Source: JACIYW01 sp014359745
Lineage (GTDB): Bacteria; Pseudomonadota; Alphaproteobacteria; Rhodobacterales; Rhodobacteraceae
Direction: 5' to 3'
Length of the DNA: 64,000 bases
Assembly (NCBI GenBank): GCA_050433985.1
Contig: JBNPWE010000011.1
Location: 1 to 64,000 of the forward strand
This document shows, piece by piece, positions 16,995-25,098 of the stretch; position 1 is the stretch's first letter, and each line of letters starts with the position of its first letter. The translations under genes and the position numbers were made by a program. The notes below the pieces were generated by a model. The model searched no databases. It was not told where the DNA came from and was given only the letters and a program-made list of their open reading frames with translations.

Positions 16995-18050
16995 TCAGTT
17001 CGGCCGCAGCCTCTCGGCCTCGTCGATCAGGGCCTGTCCGGCTGGGTTGGCATTTACGAAGGCCTCCAGAACCGGCTGCGTTGCCTCGCGCATCGGCTGG
17101 ATCGTGGCGTCGTCGAACGGCGGTTCGACCTCAACGTCCATCTCTGTTTCGATCCGCTTGAGCACATCAGCGGCGCGCCGCTCGGTGGCGTCGAAGCCGT
17201 AGTCCTCAAGATCGGAGCCCGCCTCAACGAGAACCTGCTGAATGTCCTCCGGAAGGGTGTCGAAGAACCGCTTCGACACCAGAAGAGGAAGGCCCGCATA
17301 CCACAAGTTGACGCCGCTCAGGTATTTGATCGGGATGCGGTTGTCATAGGTGAAGAGAATGCCGGTGACCGTGCCGTCCACGGTCCCCTGGACGATTGCC
17401 GAGCTGAACTCGGCGTAGGCCATCGAGATCGACGACGCCCCCAGAAGATTGATGCTCTGGCCCAGGTATTTGCCTCCCGGAATGCGCATCTTCAACCCGG
17501 CGAAGTCCTCGATGGTCCGGACCGGGTGCCGCGTGTTGATGAACGCACCCACCATATCGGTAGGGGCAATCGCCAGCACCTTGAGGCCTTTTGCCTCCAT
17601 GCTGGCGCGAAGCGCGCCGCCACCGGCCTCGCTTTTTACGAAGTCGCGCAGATGCTTCTGGTCAGAGGGAGTGATGTTGAACAGGAAAGGTAGTTCGAAG
17701 AAGCCCCACAAAGGATCGAGCGTGGCGGCAATGGTATTCAACGAATAGGCCGCGTCGATCTGCCCCGAAAGCATGCCGTTGATTTCCTGCGTGATCGGCA
17801 TCAACTGTGAGGCGGGGAAGATATCCACGATGAGCCTCCCGCCAGTGCGCTTCTCCACCTCTTCCTTGAAATACTTCATGTTGTCGTGATGCTGGGTCAC
17901 GGTCGGATAGGGATGCGAGAGCCGCATCACCACCGGGTTCTCTGCCGTTGGCTGTGCCGAGGCCGCGGACGACAGCAGGGCAAGCCCGCCCAGGGCCAAC
18001 GCAATCCCACGAAATGGCGCAGCCAGGGCGCGCCCGATCGAAAAAGTCAT
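16995..18050 (-). CDS. dctP: TRAP transporter periplasmic substrate-binding protein (DctP family)
   Basis: A 351-residue binding protein. ATG 18050 starts a Sec signal (MTFSIGRALAAPF, a Leu/Ala-rich core, cleavage after ASA). An upstream in-frame extension to 18278 overlaps the aldehyde dehydrogenase gene and is rejected. DIFPASQLM, LPFLFN, FAGLKMRIPGGKYLGQSINL with the conserved Arg, and AYAEFSSAIVQGTVDG fit the DctP fold. It lies 65 bases after the aldehyde dehydrogenase gene. Its ligand is unknown but is probably related to the surrounding acyl-CoA pathway. Confidence 0.9.
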   Translation of the reverse strand: MTFSIGRALAAPFRGIALALGGLALLSSAASAQPTAENPVVMRLSHPYPTVTQHHDNMKYFKEEVEKRTGGRLIVDIFPASQLMPITQEINGMLSGQIDAAYSLNTIAATLDPLWGFFELPFLFNITPSDQKHLRDFVKSEAGGGALRASMEAKGLKVLAIAPTDMVGAFINTRHPVRTIEDFAGLKMRIPGGKYLGQSINLLGASSISMAYAEFSSAIVQGTVDGTVTGILFTYDNRIPIKYLSGVNLWYAGLPLLVSKRFFDTLPEDIQQVLVEAGSDLEDYGFDATERRAADVLKRIETEMDVEVEPPFDDATIQPMREATQPVLEAFVNANPAGQALIDEAERLRPN

Positions 18051-18115
18051 ATTACTCCTCCCAGTTGTTTGATTGTGTCGTATGCGGTTTATCCGCCCCT
18101 GCCCGGACTTGAAGA

Positions 18116-19600
18116 TCAGGCATAGGGATATGGATAGGTGCCACCCAAGTTTATCATGGTCGCGCGCGGCTGGGTATATTCGTCGATGGCCTCGGGGCCA
18201 TTCTCGCGGCCGATGCCACTGATCTTGAAGCCGCCATAGGGCACGCCGGGGTTGAGAATCCGGTAGGTATTGACCCAAACGGTTCCGGCCATGATCTGCG
18301 ACGACACCCGGTGCGCGCGCGCCAGGTCACGGGTCCATATTCCAGCAGTCAGGCCGTATTTAACCCCGTTCGCAATCGACACCGCCTCTTCCTCGGTGTC
18401 GAAGGGAATCATCGACACGACCGGACCGAAGATCTCTTCCTGCGCGATGCGCATCCCGGGATCCACGTCGGCAAAGACCGTGGGTTGCACGAAATAACCC
18501 CCCTTGAGCCCTTCGCCAGTCTGCCGCCCGCCACCTGCCACCAGCCGCGCACCCTCCGACTTGCCCACATCGAAATAGCTCAGCGTCTTTTCCAGCTGAT
18601 CCTTGTGGGTCTGCGGGCCGATATGCGTATCGGGGTCAAGCGGATTACCGACCCGCAACCGACCGGCCCGCGCCCCAACCTCCTCGACCACGCGGTCATA
18701 GAGCTTGCGCTGCACAAGAATGCGCGATCCCAATGTGCAGCTTTGACCACAGGCCATGAAACCCGCGTGCGAAACCGCATTGATCGCCTCATCCACATCA
18801 GCATCGTCGAACACGATGTGCGGCGACTTGCCGCCACATTCGAACGACACACGCTTGAGGTTAACCGCCCCCGCGCGCATGATCTCCTGCGCGGTGCGGT
18901 GTTCGCCGGTAAACGACAGTTTGTCCACACCGGGATGCGCCGCCAGATGTGCACCCGCAACCTGGCCGTAGCCCGGCACCACATTGACAACCCCCGCAGG
19001 AAAACCCGCCGCCTCGATCAGCTTGGCCAGTTCATATGTCGTCACAGGGGTGTGTTCGGCGACCTTGATGACCATGGTGCAGCCTGCCGCCAATGCGGGG
19101 GCCAGTTTCATTGTGGTGACCAGCGTTGGCGCGTTCCACGGCACGATTGCCCCGACCACGCCGATCGGCACCCGCTGGGTATAGGCGATCAGGTCGGGAT
19201 TGATGTTCATCATCCGACCGTCCAGCTTGTCGGCCAAACCCGAGAAATAATAGTACCATTGTGCTTCGCCGGCGATGTTCGCGCGGGTCTCGCGCAGCGG
19301 CCTGCCGTTGTCGCGGCTCTCAAGCTCGGCGATCCGGGGCGCGTGCTCCTCGATCAATGCGCCAAGCCTGCGGATCAGCGCCGCGCGCTCGGCGGCGGGC
19401 ATCCGACCCCAGGGGCCGCGCAGCGCCGCCTGCGCTGCCTCGACTGCCCGGTCGATGTCGCGGACACCGCCGAAAGCTGTCAGGGCCCAAGGCTCTCCGG
19501 TCGAGGGGTCGATCGATGGCACCAGCTCGCCATCAAGGGGATCGACCCATTCACCTCCGATGAACAGCTTGGGCTGCGTGTATGCGAACTGTTTGTTCAT
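18116..19600 (-). CDS. NAD(P)-dependent aldehyde dehydrogenase
   Basis: A 494-residue aldehyde dehydrogenase. It shows VGAIVPWNAP, the nucleotide-binding loop KLSFTGEHRTAQEIM, the general base Glu in VSFECGGKSPHI, the catalytic Cys in FMACGQSCTLGSRI, and EEIFGPVVSMIPF. The chosen start is ATG 19600 with GGGAGGGG just upstream. The same frame stays open back to about 20023, but that part is a transposase remnant. It is the promoter-proximal gene of the operon of TRAP, SDR and acyl-CoA dehydrogenase genes, and could oxidise a terpenoid or other aldehyde to the acid that is then activated. Confidence 0.92.
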   Translation of the reverse strand: MNKQFAYTQPKLFIGGEWVDPLDGELVPSIDPSTGEPWALTAFGGVRDIDRAVEAAQAALRGPWGRMPAAERAALIRRLGALIEEHAPRIAELESRDNGRPLRETRANIAGEAQWYYYFSGLADKLDGRMMNINPDLIAYTQRVPIGVVGAIVPWNAPTLVTTMKLAPALAAGCTMVIKVAEHTPVTTYELAKLIEAAGFPAGVVNVVPGYGQVAGAHLAAHPGVDKLSFTGEHRTAQEIMRAGAVNLKRVSFECGGKSPHIVFDDADVDEAINAVSHAGFMACGQSCTLGSRILVQRKLYDRVVEEVGARAGRLRVGNPLDPDTHIGPQTHKDQLEKTLSYFDVGKSEGARLVAGGGRQTGEGLKGGYFVQPTVFADVDPGMRIAQEEIFGPVVSMIPFDTEEEAVSIANGVKYGLTAGIWTRDLARAHRVSSQIMAGTVWVNTYRILNPGVPYGGFKISGIGRENGPEAIDEYTQPRATMINLGGTYPYPYA

Positions 19601-19657
19601 ATCCCCTCCCAGTGGATACCACAGCGCCATCTCACCGAAGACCGGCACGAGTTCGAG

Positions 19658-19686
19658 ATGCACTGATGCACTGATGCACTGATGCA
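19658..19686. repeat. 8-bp tandem repeat (ATGCACTG), about 3.6 copies
   Basis: The unit ATGCACTG occurs three times in succession and is followed by a partial ATGCA. It lies 58 to 86 bases upstream of the aldehyde dehydrogenase start, within its likely leader or promoter region. No regulator is known for it. Confidence 0.75.
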
Positions 19687-19782
19687 AGTCTGACCGGAAA
19701 CTCGGAAGACAGGCCAACTGCATAGACCCTAGTCGTCGGATTCTCTTTCCGTCAAGAGTTATCAAGCTATGCGCCAGCGCAA

Positions 19783-20053
19783 TCACATTTCTGATTTGTT
19801 CGATGATTTTTCGCACGAAATTGTCGGCCCATCCGGCCTGTTTGAACTTGAGGCGGCTTGATCCTTTTGATCCGCCGACCTTGACGACATTGAGCGCAGC
19901 GCGCCTGAACATGGCGAAATTTGCCGGTGCGTTTTCTACCCTGGCCCTTTGGGCACCCGCTTGCATCGTGACGTCGAGCACCCGGCGCAGGCAGATCTCG
20001 ACCCCCCAAAGGCACCGGATCAAGCTTGCGCCAACCTCGGCGCTGATGACCCA
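19783..20053 (-). mobile_element. Transposase remnant, ISAs1-like C-terminal part
   Basis: The - strand frame reads LRRVLDVTMQAGAQRARVEN, then APANFAMFRRAALNVVKV and LKFKQAGWADNFVRKIIEQ. This resembles the C-terminal region of ISAs1-family transposases (VLDVTF/MNED...RNR.ENFAVLRRLALNLL...AGWD). Only about 80 residues remain, without the catalytic DDE core, so it is a decayed fragment. The frame runs on without a stop into the aldehyde dehydrogenase gene, which is probably fortuitous. The family call is from motif memory. Confidence 0.55.
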
Positions 20054-20059
20054 AGAGAA

Positions 20060-20189
20060 TGAACCAGACCGGGTTTACCGGAGACGTTGGAGTTTGTCAC
20101 TCAGCGGCGATCTTAGCCGTGAGTTCTGCGTTGTAGAAGTTCCTTTCTGCTGTTGCGGGTGAGATATATCCGAGCGGGCCGTACAGGCG
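20060..20189 (-). mobile_element. IS3-family remnant: transposase C-terminus plus candidate terminal repeat
   Basis: The - strand encodes RLYGPLGYISPATAERNFYN and then AELTAKIAAE before a stop at 20097-20099. The RLHG.LGYISP...ERNFY pattern is the last segment of IS3-family transposases. About 37 bases downstream, TGAACCAGACCGGGTTTACC (20060-20079 on +) is a plausible terminal inverted repeat. Only the right end of the element remains, joined directly to a truncated Tat-signal gene. Confidence 0.6.
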
Positions 20190-20355
20190 GGCTTGGGGCG
20201 GCGACGATGCTGCGTTCGAAATTGTCGGGAAAGACCAGATCGGACAGCGGATGGGTTTCCCACTGTTCGCTGATGACCTGTGCGTTTGTCTGGCGCGCGG
20301 CCAGACCGGCACCAGCGGCCCCAAGGCCAAGTTTCAGTGTATCTCTTCGTTTCAT
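20190..20355 (-). pseudogene. Truncated Tat-signal protein gene (5' fragment)
   Basis: ATG 20355 has a strong AGGAGG site seven bases upstream. It begins a twin-arginine signal peptide, MKRRDTLKLGLGAAGAGLAA. The mature part runs QVISEQWETHPLSDLVFP, then NFERSIVAA, where it meets the IS3 remnant near 20190. About 55 codons survive. The Tat signal implies a cofactor-containing exported enzyme, but too little is left to name the family. The intact ribosome site suggests that a promoter may still exist upstream. Confidence 0.6.
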
Positions 20356-20399
20356 GCGGGATCCTCCTGTGGCAACAGGCACAAATGTTTGATAAAGCG

Positions 20400-20906
20400 T
20401 GAAAGATCGCGCCTTTCAGCCCGTTGGGCCGGATGAATGAATAGGTTTGTCGGACGACCCGTTGCCCTGAGAAATCAGGGTGAGGGGTGGCATCTAGGGG
20501 CTGGGCACCTGTTGGAAATGTTCTGGAAGAACTGACTGCGAAATCGTACTGCTACCATATGTCGTGTTGAAAAAATCGTACGCGGAGAAAACATCACTGA
20601 GATTATCCTCAGCACATGTCAAAAAGTAATCAATGTTGATACTATGATCACGCGTACATGAAATCTGCGTAAATGCGGAAAACATTTTATCTGGATGCGG
20701 TAATCCTTGGACATCGTTTGAAAAAATTTGCCTTTTTCAAAAGAAGGCGGCGACGATGAAATTTTTGTGACTGGGGGTGGCTGCCGCTGCAAGGGGTGTT
20801 TCGAGCCTCGAAAGGCGCCTGAACCGCAGGGCGGGCCTGAGGTGTTTTGTCGCCTTTCGGCATGTAATCAAGATTATGTAAACAGATATCCACGCCGGGC
20901 GCGCGA
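20400..20906. other. Intergenic, AT-rich stretch without a supported gene
   Basis: About 500 bases separate the truncated Tat gene from the oxidoreductase 3' end. The part from about 20510 to 20770 is clearly richer in A and T than the rest of the window. A 63-codon - strand open frame (20494-20685) has no visible ribosome site or recognisable motif. The only distinct structure is the inverted repeat at 20717-20741. Confidence 0.5.
20717..20741. repeat. Perfect 9-bp inverted repeat in AT-rich intergenic DNA
   Basis: TTTGAAAAA and TTTTTCAAA are separated by the seven bases ATTTGCC. The AT-rich arms make a weak RNA hairpin. It could be a protein-binding palindrome or a relic of a mobile element end. 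Confidence 0.5.
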
Positions 20907-23900
20907 TCAGCGCGGCGCGGTCTTGCCCGGTTTTTGTAAAAGCGGATCGACGCTGGCCCGCACCCACTGCGCCGACGCCTCGCGCACGGGGCCATAGCCG
21001 CGAATATCCATCGGGGCCGACAGGATCGTGCGGCAATCGGGATCGGTTCCCGCGTTGTGACGGGAGGCGACGTGATCCATCGCCGCCTCGTACCAGCGCA
21101 AGAGGTCCGCGTCCAGCCTGCGGTCGGCGCCGAAACGAAACGGGTCGATCACCGTGCCGCGCAGCGGGCGCATCCGCGCCAGAAGCCGCAGCGCCGGTTG
21201 CATCCACGGGCCAAAGCGGCGTTTGCGTGGCCGCCCGCGCGCATCGCGGCCAAGCGGCAGGATCGGCGGGGCCATGTGATAGACCACACGAAAATCCCCT
21301 TCGAATTCGGCTTTCAGCCCGTCGACAAATCCGGTTTCGGTATGCAGGCGCGCCACCTCGTATTCATCCTTTGGCGCCATCAGCTTGAAAAGCCCGGTGG
21401 CGGCAAGGCGCAGCAGGTCGTCGGCACCGTTGCCTGTGACGGCGGCGCGAAATTCGGCCAGACGGGCGCGGTAGCGGCCGGCATAGGCCGCATCCTGATA
21501 GGCGGTCAGAAATTCCGCGCGCCGGTCGATCAGCGTGTCGACCGTGGGGGTTTCGGGGGTGGCGCGCGACAGTAGCGCGCCGGGTCGCGCGGCCATCACC
21601 CGGCCCAGATCGAAGGCTTGGGTGTTAGCCTTTACCGCGACACCGTTCAGCACGATCGCCTGTTTCAGCGCCAGTTCGCTGACCGGCACCAGCCCCTTTT
21701 GCCAAGCAAAGCCCAGCATCATCACATTGGCAAAAACGCTGTCGCCAAGCAGGTCTTCGGCGGCGCGGTTGGCATCGAAGGCGCTGACGTTGTCATCGCC
21801 TACCGTTTGGCGGATCAGGGCCTCGCGCGCATCCACCCTAAGATCGGCATCGCGGTTGAGCACCAGATCGCCGGTCGGCATCGCGGCGGTGTTAAGCACG
21901 ATCCGCGTGCCCTGCCGATAATGAACCGAGGCCTTGGGCGCCGAAGATACCACGATATCGCAGCCGATCACCGCATCGGCGCCGCCCTGATCGATGCGCA
22001 CCTGATGAATAGCCTCTGGCCCCGCGCCAAGGCGTACATAGCTAAGGACCGTGCCGAATTTTTGCGCAAACCCGGTGAAATCCAGAACCGAGGCCCCGCG
22101 CCCCTCTAAATGGGCGGCCATGGTGATCAGGGCGCCCACCGTCACCACCCCGGTGCCGCCAACCCCGGTGACCAGCAGGTCAAAGGGGCGGGCCAGATCG
22201 GGCAGGTCGGGGGTGGGCAGGCCGACCATCAGCGCCGACATATCCACATCGGCGCCGGATTTTTGCCGCCGGGTCGCGCCCTCTACCGTCACGAAACTGG
22301 GGCAAAAGCCGTTCAGACAGCTAAAATCCTTGTTGCAGGAATTCAGGTTGATGCGGCGCTTGCGGCCGAATTCGGTTTCGACCGGTTCCACGCTCAGGCA
22401 ATTGGATTCGACCGAACAATCGCCGCAGCCCTCGCACACCAGTTCGTTGATGACGGCGAATGTCTTTGGGTCGTCCATCGTGCCGCGTTTGCGGCGGCGG
22501 CGCTTTTCGGTGGCGCAGGTCTGTTCATAGATCAGCACCGTCACCCCCGGAATGTCGCGCAATTCGCGTTGCACCGGATCGAGATCCTCGCGCGGGTGAA
22601 AGGTGGTTTTGGGCGGGAAATCACCGCGCCGGAACTTGGTTATATCGTCGGAAACCAGGGCGATGCGCGCCACCCCTTCGGCCCGGCAGGTCTGGGCGAT
22701 GCCCGCAACGCTGACCGGCCCGTCAACCGGCTGGCCGCCGGTCATCGCCACCGCATCGTTATACAGGATCTTGTAGGTGATGTTGGTGCCCGCCGCGACC
22801 GCCTGCCGGATGGCAAGCGAGCCAGAGTGATACCACGTCCCTTCACCCAGGTTCTGGAACACATGCTTGCCGCCGTTGAATTTCGATGCCGCGACCCAGG
22901 GCACCCCTTCGCCGCCCATCTGCGCGTATCCGTCGGTGTTGCGGCCCATCCAGCTTGCCATCACATGACAGCCGATCCCTGATCCGGCGCGGCTGCCGTC
23001 GGGCACCTTGGTAGAGGTGTTATGCGGGCAGCCCGAACAGAAATAGGGCGTGCGCGTGGCGCCCGGCACCGACAGGACCGGGGGTTTGACGGCGATCAGG
23101 GCGCGGGCCTTTTGCGGCAGGTTTTCGCCCGGAAAGAACCGATCCAGCCGCGCGGCCACCAGCGGGGCCAGCAACAGCGGGCTGAGTTCGCCCGTCCACG
23201 GGATCAGCGGGTTTTCCCGGCTGTCGTATTTGCCGACCATCTTTTCGGGTTTGGCACCCGGCCAGTCATAGAAATATTCCTTGAACTGGCTTTCGATGAT
23301 GCCGCGCTTTTCCTCGACGACCATCACCTCTTGCTTGCCCTTCACGAAGTCAAGCGCCGCGTGCCGGGCCAGGGGCCAGACCATGCCGACCTTGTAGATA
23401 TCGATCCCAAGGCGGCGGCAGGCGGCGGCATCCAGCCCCAGCAGGCGCAGCGCCTCCATCAGGTCAAGATGCGCCTTGCCGGTGGTCACGAAGCCAAAGC
23501 TGGCGTTCGGGGTTTCGTAAATACGTCGATCAATCGGGTTCGCCTCTACAAACGCCTCGACCGCGCGCAGCTTGTGGCCGATGCGCACCTCGATCTCGGG
23601 CGAGGGCAGATCGCCAAGGCGTGTATGCAGCCCGCCGGGCGGCAGATCAAAGGAGGGGATGGCAAAGGCGCGATCGGGGCGCAGGTTGATCGATTGCCCC
23701 GATTCAACGGTTTCCGAGATGGCCTTGAACCCGACCCATGTGCCCGAGAACCGTGACAGCGCCAGGCCATATTCGCCATATTCCAGATATTCGCCCACCG
23801 ATGCCGGGTTCAGCGTGGGCATGAACCAGGCCATGAACGCCACATCGGATTGGTGCGGCATCGAGGATGACACGCAGCCGTGATCATCCCCCGCCACCAC

Positions 23901-24338
23901 CAGCACCCCGCCCTTCGGCGCGCTGCCGTAAGCGTTGCCGTGGCGCAGCGCATCGCCCGACCGGTCCACCCCCGGCCCCTTGCCATACCAAAGCGAAAAC
24001 ACCCCCTCTACCTCGGCGCCCGGATAGAGTGCGGCCTGTTGCGCGCCCAGAACGGCGGTGGCGCCCAGATCCTCGTTCACGGCGGGCAGGAAGGTGATCC
24101 TGTCGGCTTTCAGGCGGTCTTGCGCGCGCCAAAGTTCCAGATCCAGCGCCCCCAGCGGTGATCCGCGATAGCCCGATATGAACCCGGCGGTGTTCAGCCC
24201 CGCCGCCCGGTCGCGCCGGGCCTGATCCATCAGGATGCGCGCCAGCGCCTGTGTGCCGGTCAGAAAGACCCGGCCGTCGGTTTTCGTGTAACGATCCTCG
24301 AGGGAGTAGGGCGCAAAGCGGTGATTGGGTTGGGTCAT
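20907..24338 (-). CDS. Indolepyruvate ferredoxin oxidoreductase, fused alpha/gamma type
   Basis: A 1143-residue protein with the domain order of fused IorA-IorB enzymes: an N-terminal pyruvate-ferredoxin-oxidoreductase-like domain (GFISGYRGSPLGALD, AVNEDLGATAVLGAQ), then a thiamine pyrophosphate domain near residues 430-600 (CPHNTSTKVP, GIGCHVMASWMGR). A cysteine cluster follows near 640-690 (CEGCGDCSVESNCLSVEP, CNKDFSCLNGFCPSF). The gamma domain is next (VTGVGGTGVVTVGALI, then LDFTGFAQKFG). It oxidatively decarboxylates aryl 2-oxo acids from aromatic amino acids to aryl-acyl-CoA with ferredoxin as acceptor. It is apparently transcribed alone. Confidence 0.93.
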   Translation of the reverse strand: MTQPNHRFAPYSLEDRYTKTDGRVFLTGTQALARILMDQARRDRAAGLNTAGFISGYRGSPLGALDLELWRAQDRLKADRITFLPAVNEDLGATAVLGAQQAALYPGAEVEGVFSLWYGKGPGVDRSGDALRHGNAYGSAPKGGVLVVAGDDHGCVSSSMPHQSDVAFMAWFMPTLNPASVGEYLEYGEYGLALSRFSGTWVGFKAISETVESGQSINLRPDRAFAIPSFDLPPGGLHTRLGDLPSPEIEVRIGHKLRAVEAFVEANPIDRRIYETPNASFGFVTTGKAHLDLMEALRLLGLDAAACRRLGIDIYKVGMVWPLARHAALDFVKGKQEVMVVEEKRGIIESQFKEYFYDWPGAKPEKMVGKYDSRENPLIPWTGELSPLLLAPLVAARLDRFFPGENLPQKARALIAVKPPVLSVPGATRTPYFCSGCPHNTSTKVPDGSRAGSGIGCHVMASWMGRNTDGYAQMGGEGVPWVAASKFNGGKHVFQNLGEGTWYHSGSLAIRQAVAAGTNITYKILYNDAVAMTGGQPVDGPVSVAGIAQTCRAEGVARIALVSDDITKFRRGDFPPKTTFHPREDLDPVQRELRDIPGVTVLIYEQTCATEKRRRRKRGTMDDPKTFAVINELVCEGCGDCSVESNCLSVEPVETEFGRKRRINLNSCNKDFSCLNGFCPSFVTVEGATRRQKSGADVDMSALMVGLPTPDLPDLARPFDLLVTGVGGTGVVTVGALITMAAHLEGRGASVLDFTGFAQKFGTVLSYVRLGAGPEAIHQVRIDQGGADAVIGCDIVVSSAPKASVHYRQGTRIVLNTAAMPTGDLVLNRDADLRVDAREALIRQTVGDDNVSAFDANRAAEDLLGDSVFANVMMLGFAWQKGLVPVSELALKQAIVLNGVAVKANTQAFDLGRVMAARPGALLSRATPETPTVDTLIDRRAEFLTAYQDAAYAGRYRARLAEFRAAVTGNGADDLLRLAATGLFKLMAPKDEYEVARLHTETGFVDGLKAEFEGDFRVVYHMAPPILPLGRDARGRPRKRRFGPWMQPALRLLARMRPLRGTVIDPFRFGADRRLDADLLRWYEAAMDHVASRHNAGTDPDCRTILSAPMDIRGYGPVREASAQWVRASVDPLLQKPGKTAPR

Positions 24339-24442
24339 GGCTTGCTCCTGTTTCTGGTAGGATAGCGGAGCTTGGGGGGAAAGATTTCCCCGATTTTCCT
24401 CTTGTCGTTAAAATACTGGTGGTTTTGAAAGGGTGAACGGTC

Positions 24443-24853
24443 TCAGGCAGTGTGAGAAACCCGCCACACGCCTTGCGCGGATACAACCGGGGCATCGCCG
24501 ACAAAGGCGGTGCCGATCAGAAACACCGTTCGTGCCGAGGACCGTGCCACCTGCGGTGTCATCTCGACCAGATCACCGATTTGGGTCGGGGCAAGGAACT
24601 GGTGGGTCAGGCTGATCGTGGCACAGCGCACCGCCCCCGTGGTCCCCCGCGCAGTGTGCCCCATCGCCCTGTCGATGAACGTCATCAGCATGCCGCCATG
24701 CACGACACCATTGCTGTTGGCGTGGAAGGCACGCGCGACAAAGGCAAACCGGTTGACCCCGTCAACCTTGCGCCGCCAAAGCCCGCCCACATGGCCTACG
24801 AACCCGTCGTCAGGGTCGAGTTGCCAGCCCGCATTGAGAAGTTCGTTTTCCAT
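24443..24853 (-). CDS. PaaI-family hotdog thioesterase
   Basis: A 136-residue single hotdog domain. FHANSNGVVHGGMLMTFID contains the HGG core of PaaI/YdiI-type thioesterases, where the acidic residue of the central helix (FID) acts in hydrolysis. LTHQFLAPTQIGDLVEM and AQGVWRVS follow. ATG 24853 gives normal length; an in-frame TTG at 24916 would add 21 residues without family features. Its 3' end is about 100 bases from the oxidoreductase start on the same strand, so it might hydrolyse the aryl-acyl-CoA made there. Weak ribosome site. Confidence 0.85.
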   Translation of the reverse strand: MENELLNAGWQLDPDDGFVGHVGGLWRRKVDGVNRFAFVARAFHANSNGVVHGGMLMTFIDRAMGHTARGTTGAVRCATISLTHQFLAPTQIGDLVEMTPQVARSSARTVFLIGTAFVGDAPVVSAQGVWRVSHTA

Positions 24854-25098
24854 GAAGGGGGTTGTGCGTTTCTGTGCCGCTGTTGGCAAGCAGGTTTCGA
24901 CGCGGCCGCGAACCAAGCTTTTGTCGGTCTCGCCCCCGGTCCGGCCTGTTGTTTCGTTGTTTCACAGCAACGACGGATCAACACCGGGTCAAGGGAAGCG
25001 CTCTGGATGGTGATTGTCGCGATATCTTCGTTCGGCCGGGGTTGGCCGTGAAAGATGGTCCTGCGTCTGCGCCCTATTTGCAGCCCCACACCGCTGCA

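Noticed and set aside
18051..18278. N-terminal extension of the TRAP binding protein
   Set aside because: The extension overlaps the aldehyde dehydrogenase gene and would bury the signal peptide, which begins cleanly at ATG 18050.
20494..20685. 63-codon - strand frame in the AT-rich region
   Set aside because: No ribosome site, no motif, and the frame is expected by chance in AT-rich sequence; two Cys are not enough to support a gene.
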